Shown in pieces: positions 1 to 12,345 of a stretch of DNA of 64,000 bases (the first letter of the stretch is position 1; the number at the start of each line of letters is the position of its first letter). The notes below the pieces were generated by a model. The model did not search any database, was not told where the DNA came from, and saw nothing but the letters and a program-made list of their open reading frames with translations. The position numbers and the translations under genes are program-made. This stretch comes from Dillenia suffruticosa (Eukaryota > Streptophyta > Magnoliopsida > Dilleniales > Dilleniaceae): contig JAVTVX010000002.1 in the NCBI GenBank assembly GCA_033439265.1, forward strand, positions 2,800,001-2,864,000. The letters run 5' to 3'.

Positions 1-481
1 TCTCAGATCAGAAATGTGCCATGGCATTGAGTATTAGCAAGTACAACACATGAAATTATATCCCTCATTGGAAACGAATGGTCTGGAACACTCAAATTGT
101 TGATACTTGATTCAGAGTAACCTCAGAAGAATCTTCTTTCCCAGCATCATCCTAGCTAAAATTCTTGCAGAGACTTGAAGCAATTATGTCAGGATATAAA
201 ACTACCAACACAATGTTCATATCTTCCGCTGCATCAAGAACTCTTTGCTATTACCAGAAAGGACTGCAACAACTTAGCAATAAAAAAATGTTTCCTAAAC
301 TTTGGTTCTCCATTGGCATTTGTCAAACTTGTAGAGCTTACACAGAAAAACTACAACAAGAGCATTGATGAGAAGCCCATGACTTTGACAAAATTGGGCA
401 TAGTTTATTGCATTGATTAGCTACAAGAGTGGTGCTACTTTTGAGCAACAAAAAAATTGATCAAAGTGTAGATGAAAATAT
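1..481. other. 3' flank of the pantothenate synthetase gene
   Basis: No convincing coding region is seen here. Short open frames at 165-420 (+) show no family signature. The stretch directly follows the stop codon of the minus-strand gene at 482-3547, so part of it should be that gene's 3' untranslated region. Confidence 0.5.
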
Positions 482-3400
482 TCACACGTTTATTTCCATG
501 TTATCAATCAACCTAACCTTTCCAAACCATGCAGCCACACAGAAAACAACTGGACTCTTTATTTCTTCCACAGCTTCCAAATTCTCTTGATCTACAATCT
601 GCATTCAAAGCCATATATTTGCAGAGAATGATAGATTAGGTCTGACATTTTCTTACACAAGCAATTTGATTCCTAAAATACGATCGTAATGGAATCAAAA
701 TATTGATGAATTGCAATTTTATGATGCCTAGGCAAGTGTGATCAGGCACAAACATGATCAATACAAGGGAATCTAGTCCTCCAGTATTCAGGTTCCAACA
801 TCACAATTTATAAAACCAGGAAACTGCAATATACTTGTAACATTGTTTTGGAGGGCAAATTCTTTAAAAATCTTGGACGATTATGTGAGGTGGGCAAGCT
901 ACAACAAATGCTGGGGCAATGGCTCCATGTTATTGGCAAGTTCCATGGCAAGATGACAGTATAGACTAATGAAAAGGATGAGTACTTCCATATGTCATCC
1001 AGGTTTTGCTCAACATTTTGCTTGTACTGCCTTTACCATTAAACATTAATGACAAGCTATTTATTTCCATTTAAAATCTATAAAGCAAAAATCACAAGAA
1101 AAAGAACAGAGGCAGTATCCTGATTCATTAACAGAGGCTTCTGGATTGAATAGGTGGTAGAAGCAGTGTCTTCTTGATCCATTTTTCTTCCTTCCCCTTC
1201 CATATCCACCCACATCAACCCAGATATGAGCATGATAAAAAATCATGTTTTCTTATAGTTAAATAATGTTATACGATTTGCCTAACAGTCAGTCACTGGA
1301 GGTACTGCAACATGATTTAAAACACTTGTGGTTAAGTGATTTTGGGCTAAAATATGGGCTTTAAGCAATTTTTTTCCATTTGGAATCTAGTTAAATTAAA
1401 ATGCAAAAAATATATTATTACATTTCAAGTTACTAGAGTGAAGTGGCAAACAGCCTTCAGAATCGGCAATAACCACAAAAACTAAAATAGATGCTCAATG
1501 CTTCTAGATTCCAAAAATGAGGAGAAAAAAGATCCCATGGTTTTTTTTTTCCCTTCAACCTATATTGTCAACTACTATGTCCATAAAATTATTATTTGCA
1601 TGCAAAATTATCAGGAGAAGCTTCCAGTTCTGAAGCTATATAAGCAGCTAGTACAGATCATGCCACAAAGATATGTAGGTTCCTCACCACAGCATAATCA
1701 GTTTTTCCACCAGCTTCATTTATCGCTTGGACTACCATATCAATTAGTGCTCTGCAATTTAGCTGACCATTTCCTGCAGCAGATTTAGCTTGAGAAAGTG
1801 ATCTGTATATAGCCAATGCCTGCAAGATTAATGGACAATGGGAATAAGAAAATGGTAAAAGTGAAAAGCATGATAAAACTATCACTGGCCCATTGAGTTA
1901 AGAGAAAAGATATTGGGGGTTTTTCCCTTGTATAAGTAGGCAGCGCTCCCCATCCAAACCAGAAAAAAGTTCAATGGAGCTTATTGAAGCCAAAAGCCTT
2001 TTAAAAAAAGTAGAAACATATCTGCAGCGAATACAAGGAGCAATGTACGAACAGAGAGTAACTTTTAATAACCTTGTTCCTGTCTTCAGGTGAGAGATGC
2101 ACATTACGAGAGCTCATAGCAAGGCCATCATCTTCACGAACTAAATCAGCACCTATCACCTTTATACCGAAGTCAAGATCTCGAACCTGTAAATAAGCAG
2201 AGCAACATGAACAATAATGCACTACAATGCAAATAGTAACATTTTAAAGCATGAGATTGCATATATACACCCAATCGCCAACCAAATCTAAACAAGGATG
2301 AAAAATCCACAGTGCTAATCACTTCATTTCCCCATCCAAACTTGTAATTTGAGAAAGAGTTTTAAAAACCATATTGGCAGAAAAATTTGCATGATGACTA
2401 AATTGATTCACTTATGATTCAACTTTCCTTTCTTTATGTTTTGTTGAATATTTCAAGTACCAATACACATTCAAAACCCAGAAAAGATATAAAAAAAAAA
2501 GGAAAAAGGAACAGCATAACTTTCATTACTTTCACTATGTTTTTATCATACAATACAGTCTAACAACTAAGTAAACTTTCTTGTTTGTCAGAAAAGGATC
2601 ATATCTCAATGCACCTTTCACAATGTTTAGGTTAGGAGGAAGACATAAACTGCAGTAGACTATCTATATCATTGTCAGTGCCAAAAAATCCTTTAAGTGC
2701 AGGTGGGGTAGAGCTAATTGATTGCAACCTATAGTTTTATCTCCTTAACCAAAGAGAACAGAGAAATGGTGAACAAAGGCTTGTCGTCAATCCTCAATAG
2801 AATACCAAATTTCAGCATCCATGCTAGTTGTGAACGTATAATGTATTCCGCGCCAATGAATTCAGTAACAATTGAAAGAAATAATTATATAACATATCCA
2901 TTAACCAATTCAATCAATCAAGACGACAAAATCTCAAAAGCCACCAAAGGAAAGTTTAAGTCATAGTCACTCACCATTCGCCTAATAATCCGCCATTGCT
3001 GATAATCCTTCTTCCCAAAAACAGCAACATCAGGCTCAACAATATTAAACAACTTAGCAACAACCGTAGCAACTCCTCTAAAGAAAATAGGTCTACTCTT
3101 CCCACATAAACCCTTCTCCAAATTTTCAACCCTAACCCATGTTTCATGCCCTAATTTCCTCTCCTCCAAACATGACACGACTTGCCCTTTCACTCTCCCC
3201 TCTCTCTCATCTTCAACCTCAATGTCACCATAGTCATACAAATTATGTGGATGAAAAACGGCATCAACCCCGCCTGGAACAGACATCAATTTGTGAATAT
3301 CACCAGAAAAATCAGAAGGGTATGTGGAAAGGTCTTCGGTAGGAGAGAATTGGCCAGGGTTGACATAGATTGAGACTACAATTACGTCTGCGTGGTTGCG

Positions 3401-3547
3401 TGCTTCTTTGATCAGTGAGATGTGACCTTGGTGAAGATAACCCATTGTTGGCACTAGGCCTATTGTTTTGCCCTTGGCTCTCGTCGTTCTTGACCATTTC
3501 CTCATCTCTTCTTTCTCTGTCATAATCTCTGGTTCTCGATTTGCCAT
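482..3547 (-). CDS. PANC: Pantothenate synthetase (pantoate--beta-alanine ligase), complete, 4 exons
   Basis: Joins pantoate and beta-alanine with ATP to make pantothenate, the last step of vitamin B5 synthesis; the plant enzyme is cytosolic, and no transit peptide is seen. Exons (minus strand): 3547-2975, 2186-2073, 1819-1688 and 598-482, all with GT..AG introns. They encode 191+38+44+38 = 311 aa, close to the known plant length of about 310. The nucleotidyltransferase HIGH-like motif [10 protein letters not shown] is at residues 33-42. SIYVNPGQF follows, then [23 protein letters not shown] and [12 protein letters not shown] near 170-187. The KMSKS-like MSSRN is at about 215-219. The last exon reads [13 protein letters not shown] and ends IDNMEINV. 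One difference from what I remember is DYAV at the exon 3/4 junction, where DYAE is usual. The start is the only ATG ahead of the conserved core. The gene is divergent from the F-box copy at 5.1 kb. No lesion is seen. Confidence 0.95.
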
Positions 3548-3778
3548 TCTTAATGATTCGGAATCTTTTAGGGTTAGGGTATCGGATTTCGGGATATTGT
3601 ATTCGAAATTGGAAGCGAAGTTTGAATTTACCTTTGCGAGAGAGAGAGAGAAATTTATAGGTATGTATTAAGATTTAAAAAGTATTGATTTAATAAAATC
3701 TGAATTAAATTATACGAGATTTCAAAAATAATATTAAATTATTTAACAAATGGTACTTTTTTCACCCACCATACTGGA

Positions 3779-3809
<31 letters not shown>

Positions 3810-3982
3810 TTATTTTTTTATTATTTAATTTATGCTATTTTTATTTTGTTTTTCACATTTTTTAAATCGATCAATTTCTTTTTTTTTTCGGTAAATAATC
3901 GATCAATATTGTTAATAGAAGTGAAAAGACAATCGTACAAAATTCGATAATAATTTTTAAATTACGAGAAGGGTCTGAATGA

Positions 3983-4013
<31 letters not shown>

Positions 4014-5088
4014 TGAGGGCGAGGGTGAGAGAAATTGATTTTTCATCTTGTTCCCGCTTAAGCCCTCTTCCTGTTCGTTGCTGTAACCCTAATTTGTTTT
4101 GGGTGCAATCAATTTCGTTTAGCAGCTAAACTTCCTTCGACTCTGGTACTCTCTCTCTCTCTCTTCTCCTCTCTTTCTCTCTCATCAAGTAAGATAATTG
4201 GGGATTGTACTGGTTTCCCTGATAACCCTAAAGTTTTCCTTTCTCAAATGTAGATAAAAATCTTTTTCTAATGCGTCGAATTTGGGGTCTCAAATTCTGA
4301 TTGTTTATAAGTTAAGACGGAAATGTAGAATTGGTATTGAACTTGACCCCAAGATTTCTGAAAATCTGATTCCATTTACATCCCCACTTCTTTGATTCTC
4401 GTTACCCTGATGCCCATTTCATCCGGTTTTCCTTGCGAAGGAAATTTTTGGTTTGACTCACGATTCAATTTAAATTCCTTGTAATAGCCTCTCTGTGTGA
4501 TGTTATTTATTTATTTTTTTTTTTGTCTTGAAATCAATGAAGCCCACCCTTGTTCCTTTTGCTGCTTCTTGTGGATTTTTCTCCTCATTTTCCACTGGAC
4601 ATAGGCTTCTATGCAATTCCCCTTATGCCCATTTCATCACGCTAACCTTGCTCGAGAAAAATCTTGGCTTCACTCACTAGTCAATTTAATTTGCTTGTTT
4701 TTGTGTTGGGAATTCAAGGGCCAAATTTGTGAAGCTTGCTTTTGTACCTCTTGTTTTTTATGGTGGATTTGGCTCCTCCTCTATATATGACCATAGTTTT
4801 CTAAGTTTGAACCACATAAATTGCTGTTTCTTTCTTTGTTGCCTGTGTTTACTGGTGGCCTGACTTGTAAGCTGTTTTACAATAGTATTCTACATTACAT
4901 GGAGCTTTGCTGCAATTCAAGTTAAAGAGTTTCACAATCAAATTTTTACTCTTTTTTCAGCATACTTCTCTCCCATTCTGCATGTGCACAGACACAAAAA
5001 ATAGGTATTTGCATCAGTGTTTTGTATTATGCTCTTTGCTAATTGTTATTAATGCGTCTAATCATTCAGAAAAAAAGAATTGCCTCCA
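3548..5088. promoter_or_regulatory. Divergent promoter region plus probable 5' leader and leader intron of the F-box copy
   Basis: This 1.5-kb spacer lies between two divergently placed genes. It holds a (GA)n tract near 3983-4013 and a CT-rich leader-like stretch at 4150-4190. A consensus donor (AA|GTAAGA) is at 4189, and an acceptor (CATTCAG) at 5064-5070 stands just before the F-box ATG at 5089. By analogy with the two paralogues downstream, which have acceptors in the same place, I infer a leader intron of about 0.9 kb. No coding region is recognised. Confidence 0.5.
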
Positions 5089-6294
5089 TGGATTCAAGTA
5101 GTCAAATTACTTCTGCTGAGAACAAGAAATGTAAGATTGACATCAATGATTATAAGAAAGACCGACTGAGTGACTTACCTGCACCACTCATAGCTCACAT
5201 TTTGTCATTTCTTCCAACGGGAGATGCAGTCCATACTAGCATATTGTCAAAAAAACAAAAAATGGCAGTCTAAGTGGACAAGTACTCCAAGCATCTTTTT
5301 TGATGATAGCTTGACCAATTATGGAAATCAGAGGCTCAAAAGGCCTTAGTTCATGAAGGTTGTTGAAAAAATTCTAATTCAGAACTGCAGTCCAACATTT
5401 CAAAGTTTCATCCTTCGATGTCGTGGAAATCATCCTGAATCTCGTGTTCGTTTGTGGATCTCTATTGCTAAAGAACAGAAAGTCCAAAAGTTAGATATTC
5501 ATTTTCATGGGTTGAATCCATTTGCCTTTTCCAGACGCCTTTTAGAATCCAACCCATTGCAAGTATTGAGGTTGTGTGGGTGCTCTGTTCTCATACATCC
5601 TACTTGTACTTGTTTTTCAAGCCTCAAGTGCTTAGACCTAAAGTGTATCACAATTGCTGATCAATATGGTGCTCAGCCTGGAGAAATCTCATTAAATTGT
5701 CCTGTCCTTGAATATTTTTCTTCTTGGGAGTATGACTGGTCAAATTTCAAGAGTATCAATATAAATGCTCCAGGGCTCAAGAATTTCAGCGTGAAATTTT
5801 CTGACAACAAGAGGGTTTTTGTTGCTTCAGAAGAGTTTACAATTAAGATTTCTGCATTGAACCTGAAAAGATTTAGCTGTTATGCTTATTTTTTTGAAGA
5901 GTTTGTTCTACCAACCCCAGTAGGAATTGTTGATGCAACTTTAAATGTTTCGGCTGGTTCAATGACAGACGTGGATCAGGCACATCAGCATGGTTTTTGA
6001 GCATGTATGCTTCTGTGCAAACTTTCCTGCATCAAATATTTGACATTGAATCACCCTGCCATTAAGGCATGCTTCCTTCTTTTCATGTTTAAGGAACTTC
6101 GGAGGCAAAAATACTGTTTGATATGGAAATAATGGTTGTGGTTGCTCATCTACACATTGACATCCCTGTGAAGGGATATGTTTTACATTTTTATTTTATT
6201 TATTTATTTATTTATTGATAGAAAAGGAAAATTATATTGGATGTATGATAGAATTTACAAAAACTACAAAGGATAAGACCTTGTGAATGGAGAT

Positions 6295-6830
6295 TTAAAA
6301 TTGGAGTTTGGAAAATACAGGTATGGCAGCATCCCTTTTAACTAGACATGGTCACTAATGCTCAAATGCAATGAGAAAAGATTCTGAGCTGGCTTTCTTT
6401 TATTAAATGCTTGCTAATTTGAGCAGATTCACTAAAAGAAACTGAAGTGTGAAGCTGCATTACTTCCTAATGTAATTTCCAGGAAATTGTGCATGTGTAT
6501 ATTATTGCTGTATCTTCCAAAAATTTAGCCATTCTTATTGGTTGAGTTGGCTGATCTGATAAAAACTTGATCAACATTTACTTAAAATTGGAGCTTGGAA
6601 AATACAGGTATGGCAGCATCACTTTTTACTAGACATGGTCACTAATGCTCAAATGCAATGAGAAAAGATTCTGAGCTTGCTTTCTTTTATCAAATGCTTG
6701 CTAATTTGAGCAGATTCACTAAAAGAAACTGTAGTGTGAAGCTGCATTACTTCCTAATGTAATTTCCAGGAAATTGTGCATGTGAATATTATTGCTGCAT
6801 CTTCCAAAAATGTAGTCATTCTTATTGGTT
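6295..6830. repeat. Tandem direct duplication, 2 x 249 bp, inside the F-box pseudogene intron
   Basis: Positions 6295-6543 and 6582-6830 align without gaps at an offset of 287 bp, with only scattered substitutions. Both contain the string GAAAATACAGGTATGGCAGC. A 38-bp spacer separates the copies. No protein is encoded. Confidence 0.9.
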
Positions 6831-7291
6831 ACTGAAAGATTGCATGCATAAGAGAGAGAAAGATTAATGTTCATCGAATAAGCATGCCAATAACTTTTAC
6901 TGGTGAAGATCCTAAGGCAATCTCCAATTATAAACAGTTACAACAACAACAACAACAATAACAACGATAACAAACTGAGCCTTAATCCCAATATTTGGGG
7001 TCGGCCATTTGAGAGACAAATTTAAAAAAGATAAAGAAAAGAAAAATGAAATAAAAATATATATATAAAAATAAAAAGAAAATAAAAATAAATAAATCAA
7101 TCAATAGATAAATATCTAAAATATATTGGTTTAATTTGTACGGATTCTTCTACGCCATTCATTCATATCCAAGACCATTTCGTCTTCTAAACCCTTAATG
7201 AACAGTTAATGATATATATCATATAGTTCACATTTTTACTAGTCAAATGTATAAAAATATGTAGAAAAAATGAGGAAGAATGGGGAAGGTT

Positions 7292-7512
7292 AGAAAGGGG
7301 TATCCTACCTGAGTGGAGAGGATATGAACCCCCCACCACAAGAGAAAATGTCCAAACATACTCTTTTGGTGCAAATACATTAGACTAATACTGTGAAACT
7401 CCACTTGTAAAATGAGGGTAACCTACCTAGGTGGGTAACATGTTACCCCCTTATGGTCGAAACATTCACTTTCGGTGCAAAAACATAAGGCTACCACTGG
7501 GAAACTCCATAT
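7292..7512. repeat. Degenerate ~100-bp direct duplication in the same intron
   Basis: Two diverged copies share the order CCTACCT, ATG, CCCCC, TTTTGGTGCAAATACAT or TTTCGGTGCAAAAACAT, CTA..ACTG.GAAACTCCA. The first is about 7300-7405 and the second about 7418-7512. It is an old tandem duplication or two copies of a repeat unit. No open frame is shared. Confidence 0.55.
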
Positions 7513-8399
7513 GCATAACTTTATTTTCTAAAATTGACCGTTCTATCCTTTCCTTGCCAAACACGCCCTTAGTGCTTTTTTTTGGCAGGTTCTATGACAA
7601 TTTGGACCATCCCCATAATTACTAGGTAAAATGTGGGTGGCTATATATAACTGGCATCCTTGACTTTCATATGCACACATGCTAATGCCTGCTCTTATAT
7701 ATGTATATATGTATATATTGTATTATCTCTACTAACATATATTTGTTCTCCATGTTCTGTTGCGAGCTATGTCCTTGGGTTGGCAGACAATCTGCCTCTG
7801 CCTCTGTTTGATAACTTGATCCATTTGACCTTATCCATTGAAGCCATTGTTGTTGATAGGAGTTTGATGAGCTTTCTTCAACAGACACCAGTTCTTCAGT
7901 CTCTCATCCTTGCTGATGTATTTGAATCTTTGATTCTATCATTGCTTTAAAACAGATTGTTGCAGTTCATGGTTTGTTCAGATCATTTAAGTTTTATTTT
8001 GTGACTTAGGGAATTTCTGGAGTGGATAAAGATGCGTTGGTGGATGAAGTGGTTCCCCCTTGTATTCAGTCAAACCTCAAAGTGGCTGAGTTTGGAAATT
8101 TTAGTGGAAAAGGTCAGGCCGCTTTAAAGTTTTTTCTAAGACATGCCATGTCCTTGGAGAAGATGCTTATAACGTTTGCAAAATCTGCGAGATGGGATGT
8201 GAAACTGTGGCTGTTCCTATAAGCTCAAAATGTGCTGAAATAATCATCTCTTGAGCTAGTTGTTTCTTCTTAAGCCTGAACTTCCCTTAGCAAATTAACT
8301 TAAATCAGCTTACATTTTCCTGAACCTGAAGTCCCTTTTGAGAATTTGCTATATGTGATGAGTTCATGCTTGGCCTTTGTGTTTCGCAGTTACCTTATT

Positions 8400-9630
8400 G
8401 GGAAAACTACATTTTTGACCCTTAAGCTTTGCCCCCCCAAAAAAAAATGCAGTCTTCACCACTTTAATTTTGGTCAATCTCTGAGCTCTCTTTTTTAGTC
8501 AATTAGCAGTTTCTGTTATAATGGTGCTGATGCAGCTCGTAGCACTAGCTGAGTTGTCAATGGCATGTATTGACTTGCGAATGTGGTTGACATATGCATC
8601 CTCTTAACTATTTTGATATTTTATCCATTGAAATTTGTAAAGAGAAGAAAAATGCAAAAAGAGAAGTCGAAATAGAGGAAACAAATCTTGTGGGTTTGGA
8701 AATTGGAAAATCTAGCGCTACGGCTTTAGAAGAACAATCGATCTTGACTGATATGAGAAGGAAAGGGAAATGAAACCATAATGGATCATAGAACAATGAA
8801 CCTGCATTTATAACTAACTAGGACTATCTAGATGTTTAAATCGAGAGGAGAGTGTGTGTTTACCCAATTATCTGCCCCTCTCGGTATTGCCTTGTACCTG
8901 TAGGTAAACTGAAACCCTAGAATTTTCTTCTGTTTCAATAATTGATGTCTTTTTCTTCACTTTATTAGCCTAGAAACGTTGGGGAGGCAATTCTTGTATG
9001 TTGTTTTGCTTATTTTGAATGTTTGAAATCTTCTTCTTTTCTTTGATCACTAGATTTTGGGTTATTTAATGATTATGTTTAAGAAATGCCAAATGATGAT
9101 GGAGATATTGCACAAGTGTTTTAAGCCTTGAGTTGCGAAGCAAATCATGAAAAGGATTAACAATTATTGATTTCTACTGATGGCACCAGTTTATGGATTC
9201 AAAATTAGAAACAAAAATTAGGTTTTGACGTTGGCTGTCTATGATGTTTTAAATTATTTTTTCATGTCTCTTTTCTCTTTTCTTTTCATTTTCTTTCTTT
9301 CGTTGTTAATTTTTCCTTTTCTCTTATTTTCTGGATCATATATCAAAATCTGTTTCCATTTTTTTTTTATTATGTTTTCAATTTCAAGGGTATATGCCAC
9401 TTCACTAGTGCAAAAATAATAATAAAATGGAATACAGCATCATCTTAAAAAATTCCACGTGACTCAGCTTAGTACATGTCATCAACACCTCATTGAGCAT
9501 TTTTGACCACAATAGTAAAGGTATTAATCAACGAAAAGTCAAGAGTGAAGAGTGTACATTGACCAATTTGAGTTTAGGTTGAACATTGCATTTTTTGTGA
9601 GACTATAAAGATCAAAAGTGTAGTTTTCAC
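8400..9630. mobile_element. ~1.2-kb terminal-inverted-repeat element (MULE-like, non-autonomous)
   Basis: The left end GGGAAAACTACATTTTTGAC at 8400 matches the reverse complement of the right end at 9630 (GTGAAAACTACACTTTTGAT). The similarity continues more weakly inward for roughly 100 bp; TTTTGGTCAAT on the left faces AATTGGTCAAT on the right. No transposase is seen inside, and the interior frames look random. A clean target-site duplication was not found (taccttattg left against ctttctattg right, only partly alike), so the family is uncertain. The element lies 180 bp after the F-box pseudogene. Confidence 0.6.
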
Positions 9631-9740
9631 TTTCTATTGATTTACCTATGTTTGAGGGAAATGCACCTAACATTCCATAGTAAAGAGTACACTGTTCTGC
9701 AGGAGCACAATCAATTTTCTGATTAATTTTCTGTACTTTC

Positions 9741-9745
<5 letters not shown>

Positions 9746-9809
<64 letters not shown>
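9746..9809. repeat. Compound (TC)n(AC)n microsatellite
   Basis: About 22 CT units run directly into about 10 AC units. It is a simple repeat that probably varies in length between individuals. Confidence 0.95.
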
Positions 9810-10718
9810 GTGTGCATGCGTGCTCGCACAGCAATTGTGGAAACAGATCAAACTTGGAAATCATTATGGTTTGATTTTCTTTCTAATGATGAATGAAACC
9901 TTAAAAGAGATTTTTTTTTTTTTTTTAACTGGATTTGTTGTGTGAACATTTGAAAAATAGTATGCAGTGAAAGACAGATTAAAACAGTTTGGAAGAATTC
10001 CGAGAGAACAATGAATATGCCCTTTTAATTTTGTGCATAAATTCTTGACAATTTGATGTGGACATCACCTTACAAGAGAGTCCTTTGCTTCCTTTTAAAT
10101 GTTTTTCAGCTAGGCAGGAAGGCAAAAGGTTGCATTGAAATATTATATGTATGTACACACACACACAAAGAAGGCAAAAGGTTGCATTGAAATATTATAT
10201 ATATGTACACACACACACACACATACACACATACATACTTTGGGCAGCACGAAATGTTCCATCAGCAAATGCTCTTCATCAAAGCTGTTTTCACCTTGAT
10301 TTACCACTCAGCTTAAAGTGGTAGCTTTTGATTGGCCGAAATTAATATTTTACTACTTTTCATTTGATTACATTTGGCCCATTAAAAGCTATCACGTGTG
10401 ACCCTAAAACAAATTAGTGTCAAACTGGCTGCGATGAATAAAATCTCTCCTTTTGTAGTTTTCCACCATCCCATATCTCTCCCTCTCTTCCTCCACCACT
10501 CTCTCTTCCCTTATCAATAATATGTATTATTGATATAATAAACATGATATCAGTTATTAAATACACAATATTGAGTTAATGAGACAGTGTTCTTTTCTTC
10601 CAGTGATGTACTCGATGAAGCCATGAAGGATTGAGAAGGTCGCAACACTATGATTGAGCAAGCTCAGGTTTTCTTCATTACTCTCCTTGCATTTTACTGC
10701 TTTAAATGGATTTGGATT
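9810..10718. other. Non-coding spacer with a 52-bp tandem duplication
   Basis: At 10121-10224 a 52-bp unit containing GGCAAAAGGTTGCATTGAAA and an (AC)n tail occurs twice in tandem. Apart from this the stretch shows no coding signature. Confidence 0.6.
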
Positions 10719-10909
10719 TCTTTTTTTTTTGTGCTATACCAACCGGTATCCAGAGCCATGTTCTGACTAATCTGGTTCGAGATTTGCAGTGGCTCGTTAA
10801 GGAGGATACCCTCCTAATATAGTTTTTCTATGCCCAAACCGCGAGTCGAACTCGAGAACTTGGTTAAGGGATCTAGTACCACATCCCACTAGGCCAACTG
10901 TCCGTTGAT
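10719..10909 (-). mobile_element. tRNA-derived SINE with poly(A) tail and target-site duplication
   Basis: Read on the minus strand, the element begins near 10905 with a pol III A box-like TTGGCCTAGTGGG, followed by a B box-like AGTTCGACTCG. It ends in an A-rich tail (plus-strand T run at 10721-10730). Flanking 14-bp repeats differ at one base: AATGGATTTGGATT at 10705-10718 and AATGGCTTTGGATT at 10910-10923. About 190 bp, tRNA-like head, A tail and a target-site duplication together fit a SINE. I cannot name the family. Confidence 0.8.
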
Positions 10910-10923
10910 AATGGCTTTGGATT

Positions 10924-12345
10924 CAATGACTATGAGAGAGAGAGAGAGAGAGAGGAGTTCAGTTGAATATCCTTGAAATTTTAGACTACAGGGTGTCTGT
11001 TTACTCCACAGAAAGCGCTTCTCTCAATCTCTACTCCGATTTTGCAAATAAGTTTCTGTGTGTTTGTTTCTCTCCAACTTATAAATCATCACTGAACATA
11101 TTTTTTCAGTTTTTTATTTACAGTAGGCTTTTGCATATCTTCTATTATGCCAAAACTAAATGGCTTTTTCTTTCTTTTTTTCTTTCTTTCTTTCATCCTT
11201 TCTTCTACTTGAAATTTTAGAGAAGCAGAATGAAGGCCATTTTGGTTGAACAATTTAGTAACAATAACCTTCAGTTGGAAAGAGGAAAGGATGATGGGGA
11301 AAATGTTATAATGCATATTAAGGCTAGGGTAATTTTAGAAATAGCATTGTGCATGTGCCACTTTGTGTTTGCTAACTTGTAAGTGGGACATTATATCCTT
11401 AAAAGGGTGATTTTGTTATCCAATCTTATAGAAGGCTTTCTCATCATCAAAATCATCTCTTCATCTACACTATACATGCATTTGATGCATTCCATATATG
11501 TTGCATGACATATTGTAGCATGACATATTGTTGCATTTATCCCTATTTCAATTCTTGCTTCGTATTAAATGTGATCCCTATTGCATAGGTTAATATGATC
11601 CCTTATCTTTATGTGGAAAACAATTTAACTATCTTTGAGGTGTAACATAACATCTCATTTTGTTCAACAACATGAAACCTATCAATATCAGATATTACAT
11701 GCCTATTGTGTTTTTGCTAAATCCCCCTCCCCCCCCCCCCCCCCCCCGCCTTAAGTATCTCAAATTATGTTGTCAACATATCTGGAACAAGGAAAAAGGC
11801 TTAAAAAATTTAAGGAAAAAGCTCATTTGGATACATTGAACTAAAATTGAGTTATAGTAGAACTTATGGAGAAAAAAGTTATTTATTGCAAATTCAATGC
11901 TAATTGGTTGATAATTTGTGCATGTGTAACACCATTTAATTGTGGAAGCCATATTGTTTTGTTCATTCTGTGCAAAGTTTACAACCTTGAGAAGTGATGG
12001 ATGCATAAGCTGACAAATCATCTGCTCTTATAAACGATTGGCTTAATCCTCAACATTCCAATATGAATATGAGATATTCAGTTGTCTGATGTGTCGTTGG
12101 ATTTCGAAGCATGCAAGTGTGGGTTTAGCTTTCTTCAATCTTCTGTCTCCCCCAAAAAATATTCTTGTCTTTCCAAGTTCCATGTATTAGTTATGTTCTG
12201 TTTCACAAAATTTTTTGCACAAATTATTATAATTAATCTCCCTCTTTAAATCTTTGTGCCTCTGAATATCCAAACTAGTGCAATATCCGTATGAGGTTGC
12301 TGGTGCTGTAAGGTGCACTATGATTTAGTAGAAACACATCAGAAC
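10924..12345. other. Spacer, non-coding, with a 19-C homopolymer
   Basis: No protein family is recognisable on either strand. A run of 19 C lies at 11729-11747. Such a run is unstable and its length may be unreliable in an assembly. The sequence is otherwise AT-rich. Confidence 0.5.

Larger units (their letters stand above)
5089..8222 (+). pseudogene. F-box/LRR/FBD protein gene, broken by at least three lesions
   Basis: The family acts as substrate adaptors of SCF ubiquitin ligases. Starting at ATG 5089, an F-box is readable (DRLSDLPAPLIAHILSFLP, then HTSILSKK). An extra A in the A-rich run at 5249-5262 shifts the frame and would end the protein after 61 aa. Reading on in the other frame gives WQSKWTS.PSIFFDD, a TAG at 5347-5349, and a long LRR-like stretch (5353-5997) with CSPTFQSFILRCRG. 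A TGA follows at 5998-6000, after which the same frame continues with LSCIKYLTLNHPAIK to 6066. The splice site there is GCATGC, where the paralogues have GTATGA. Exon 2-like sequence runs about 7771-7917 (FDNLIHLTLS, QQTPVLQSLIL), and its expected acceptor AG is not present at the homologous place. The FBD exon is 8010-8222 (VPPCIQSNLKVAEFGNF). Three coding lesions and weakened splice sites argue for a pseudogene, though a truncated F-box peptide could still be made. Confidence 0.85.

Noticed and set aside
165-420. Two overlapping plus-strand open frames read as small genes
   Set aside because: They lie just behind the stop of the pantothenate synthetase gene, overlap each other in different frames and have no domain or start context.
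3750-3950. Phe/Tyr-rich plus-strand open frame
   Set aside because: Pure product of T-rich promoter sequence.
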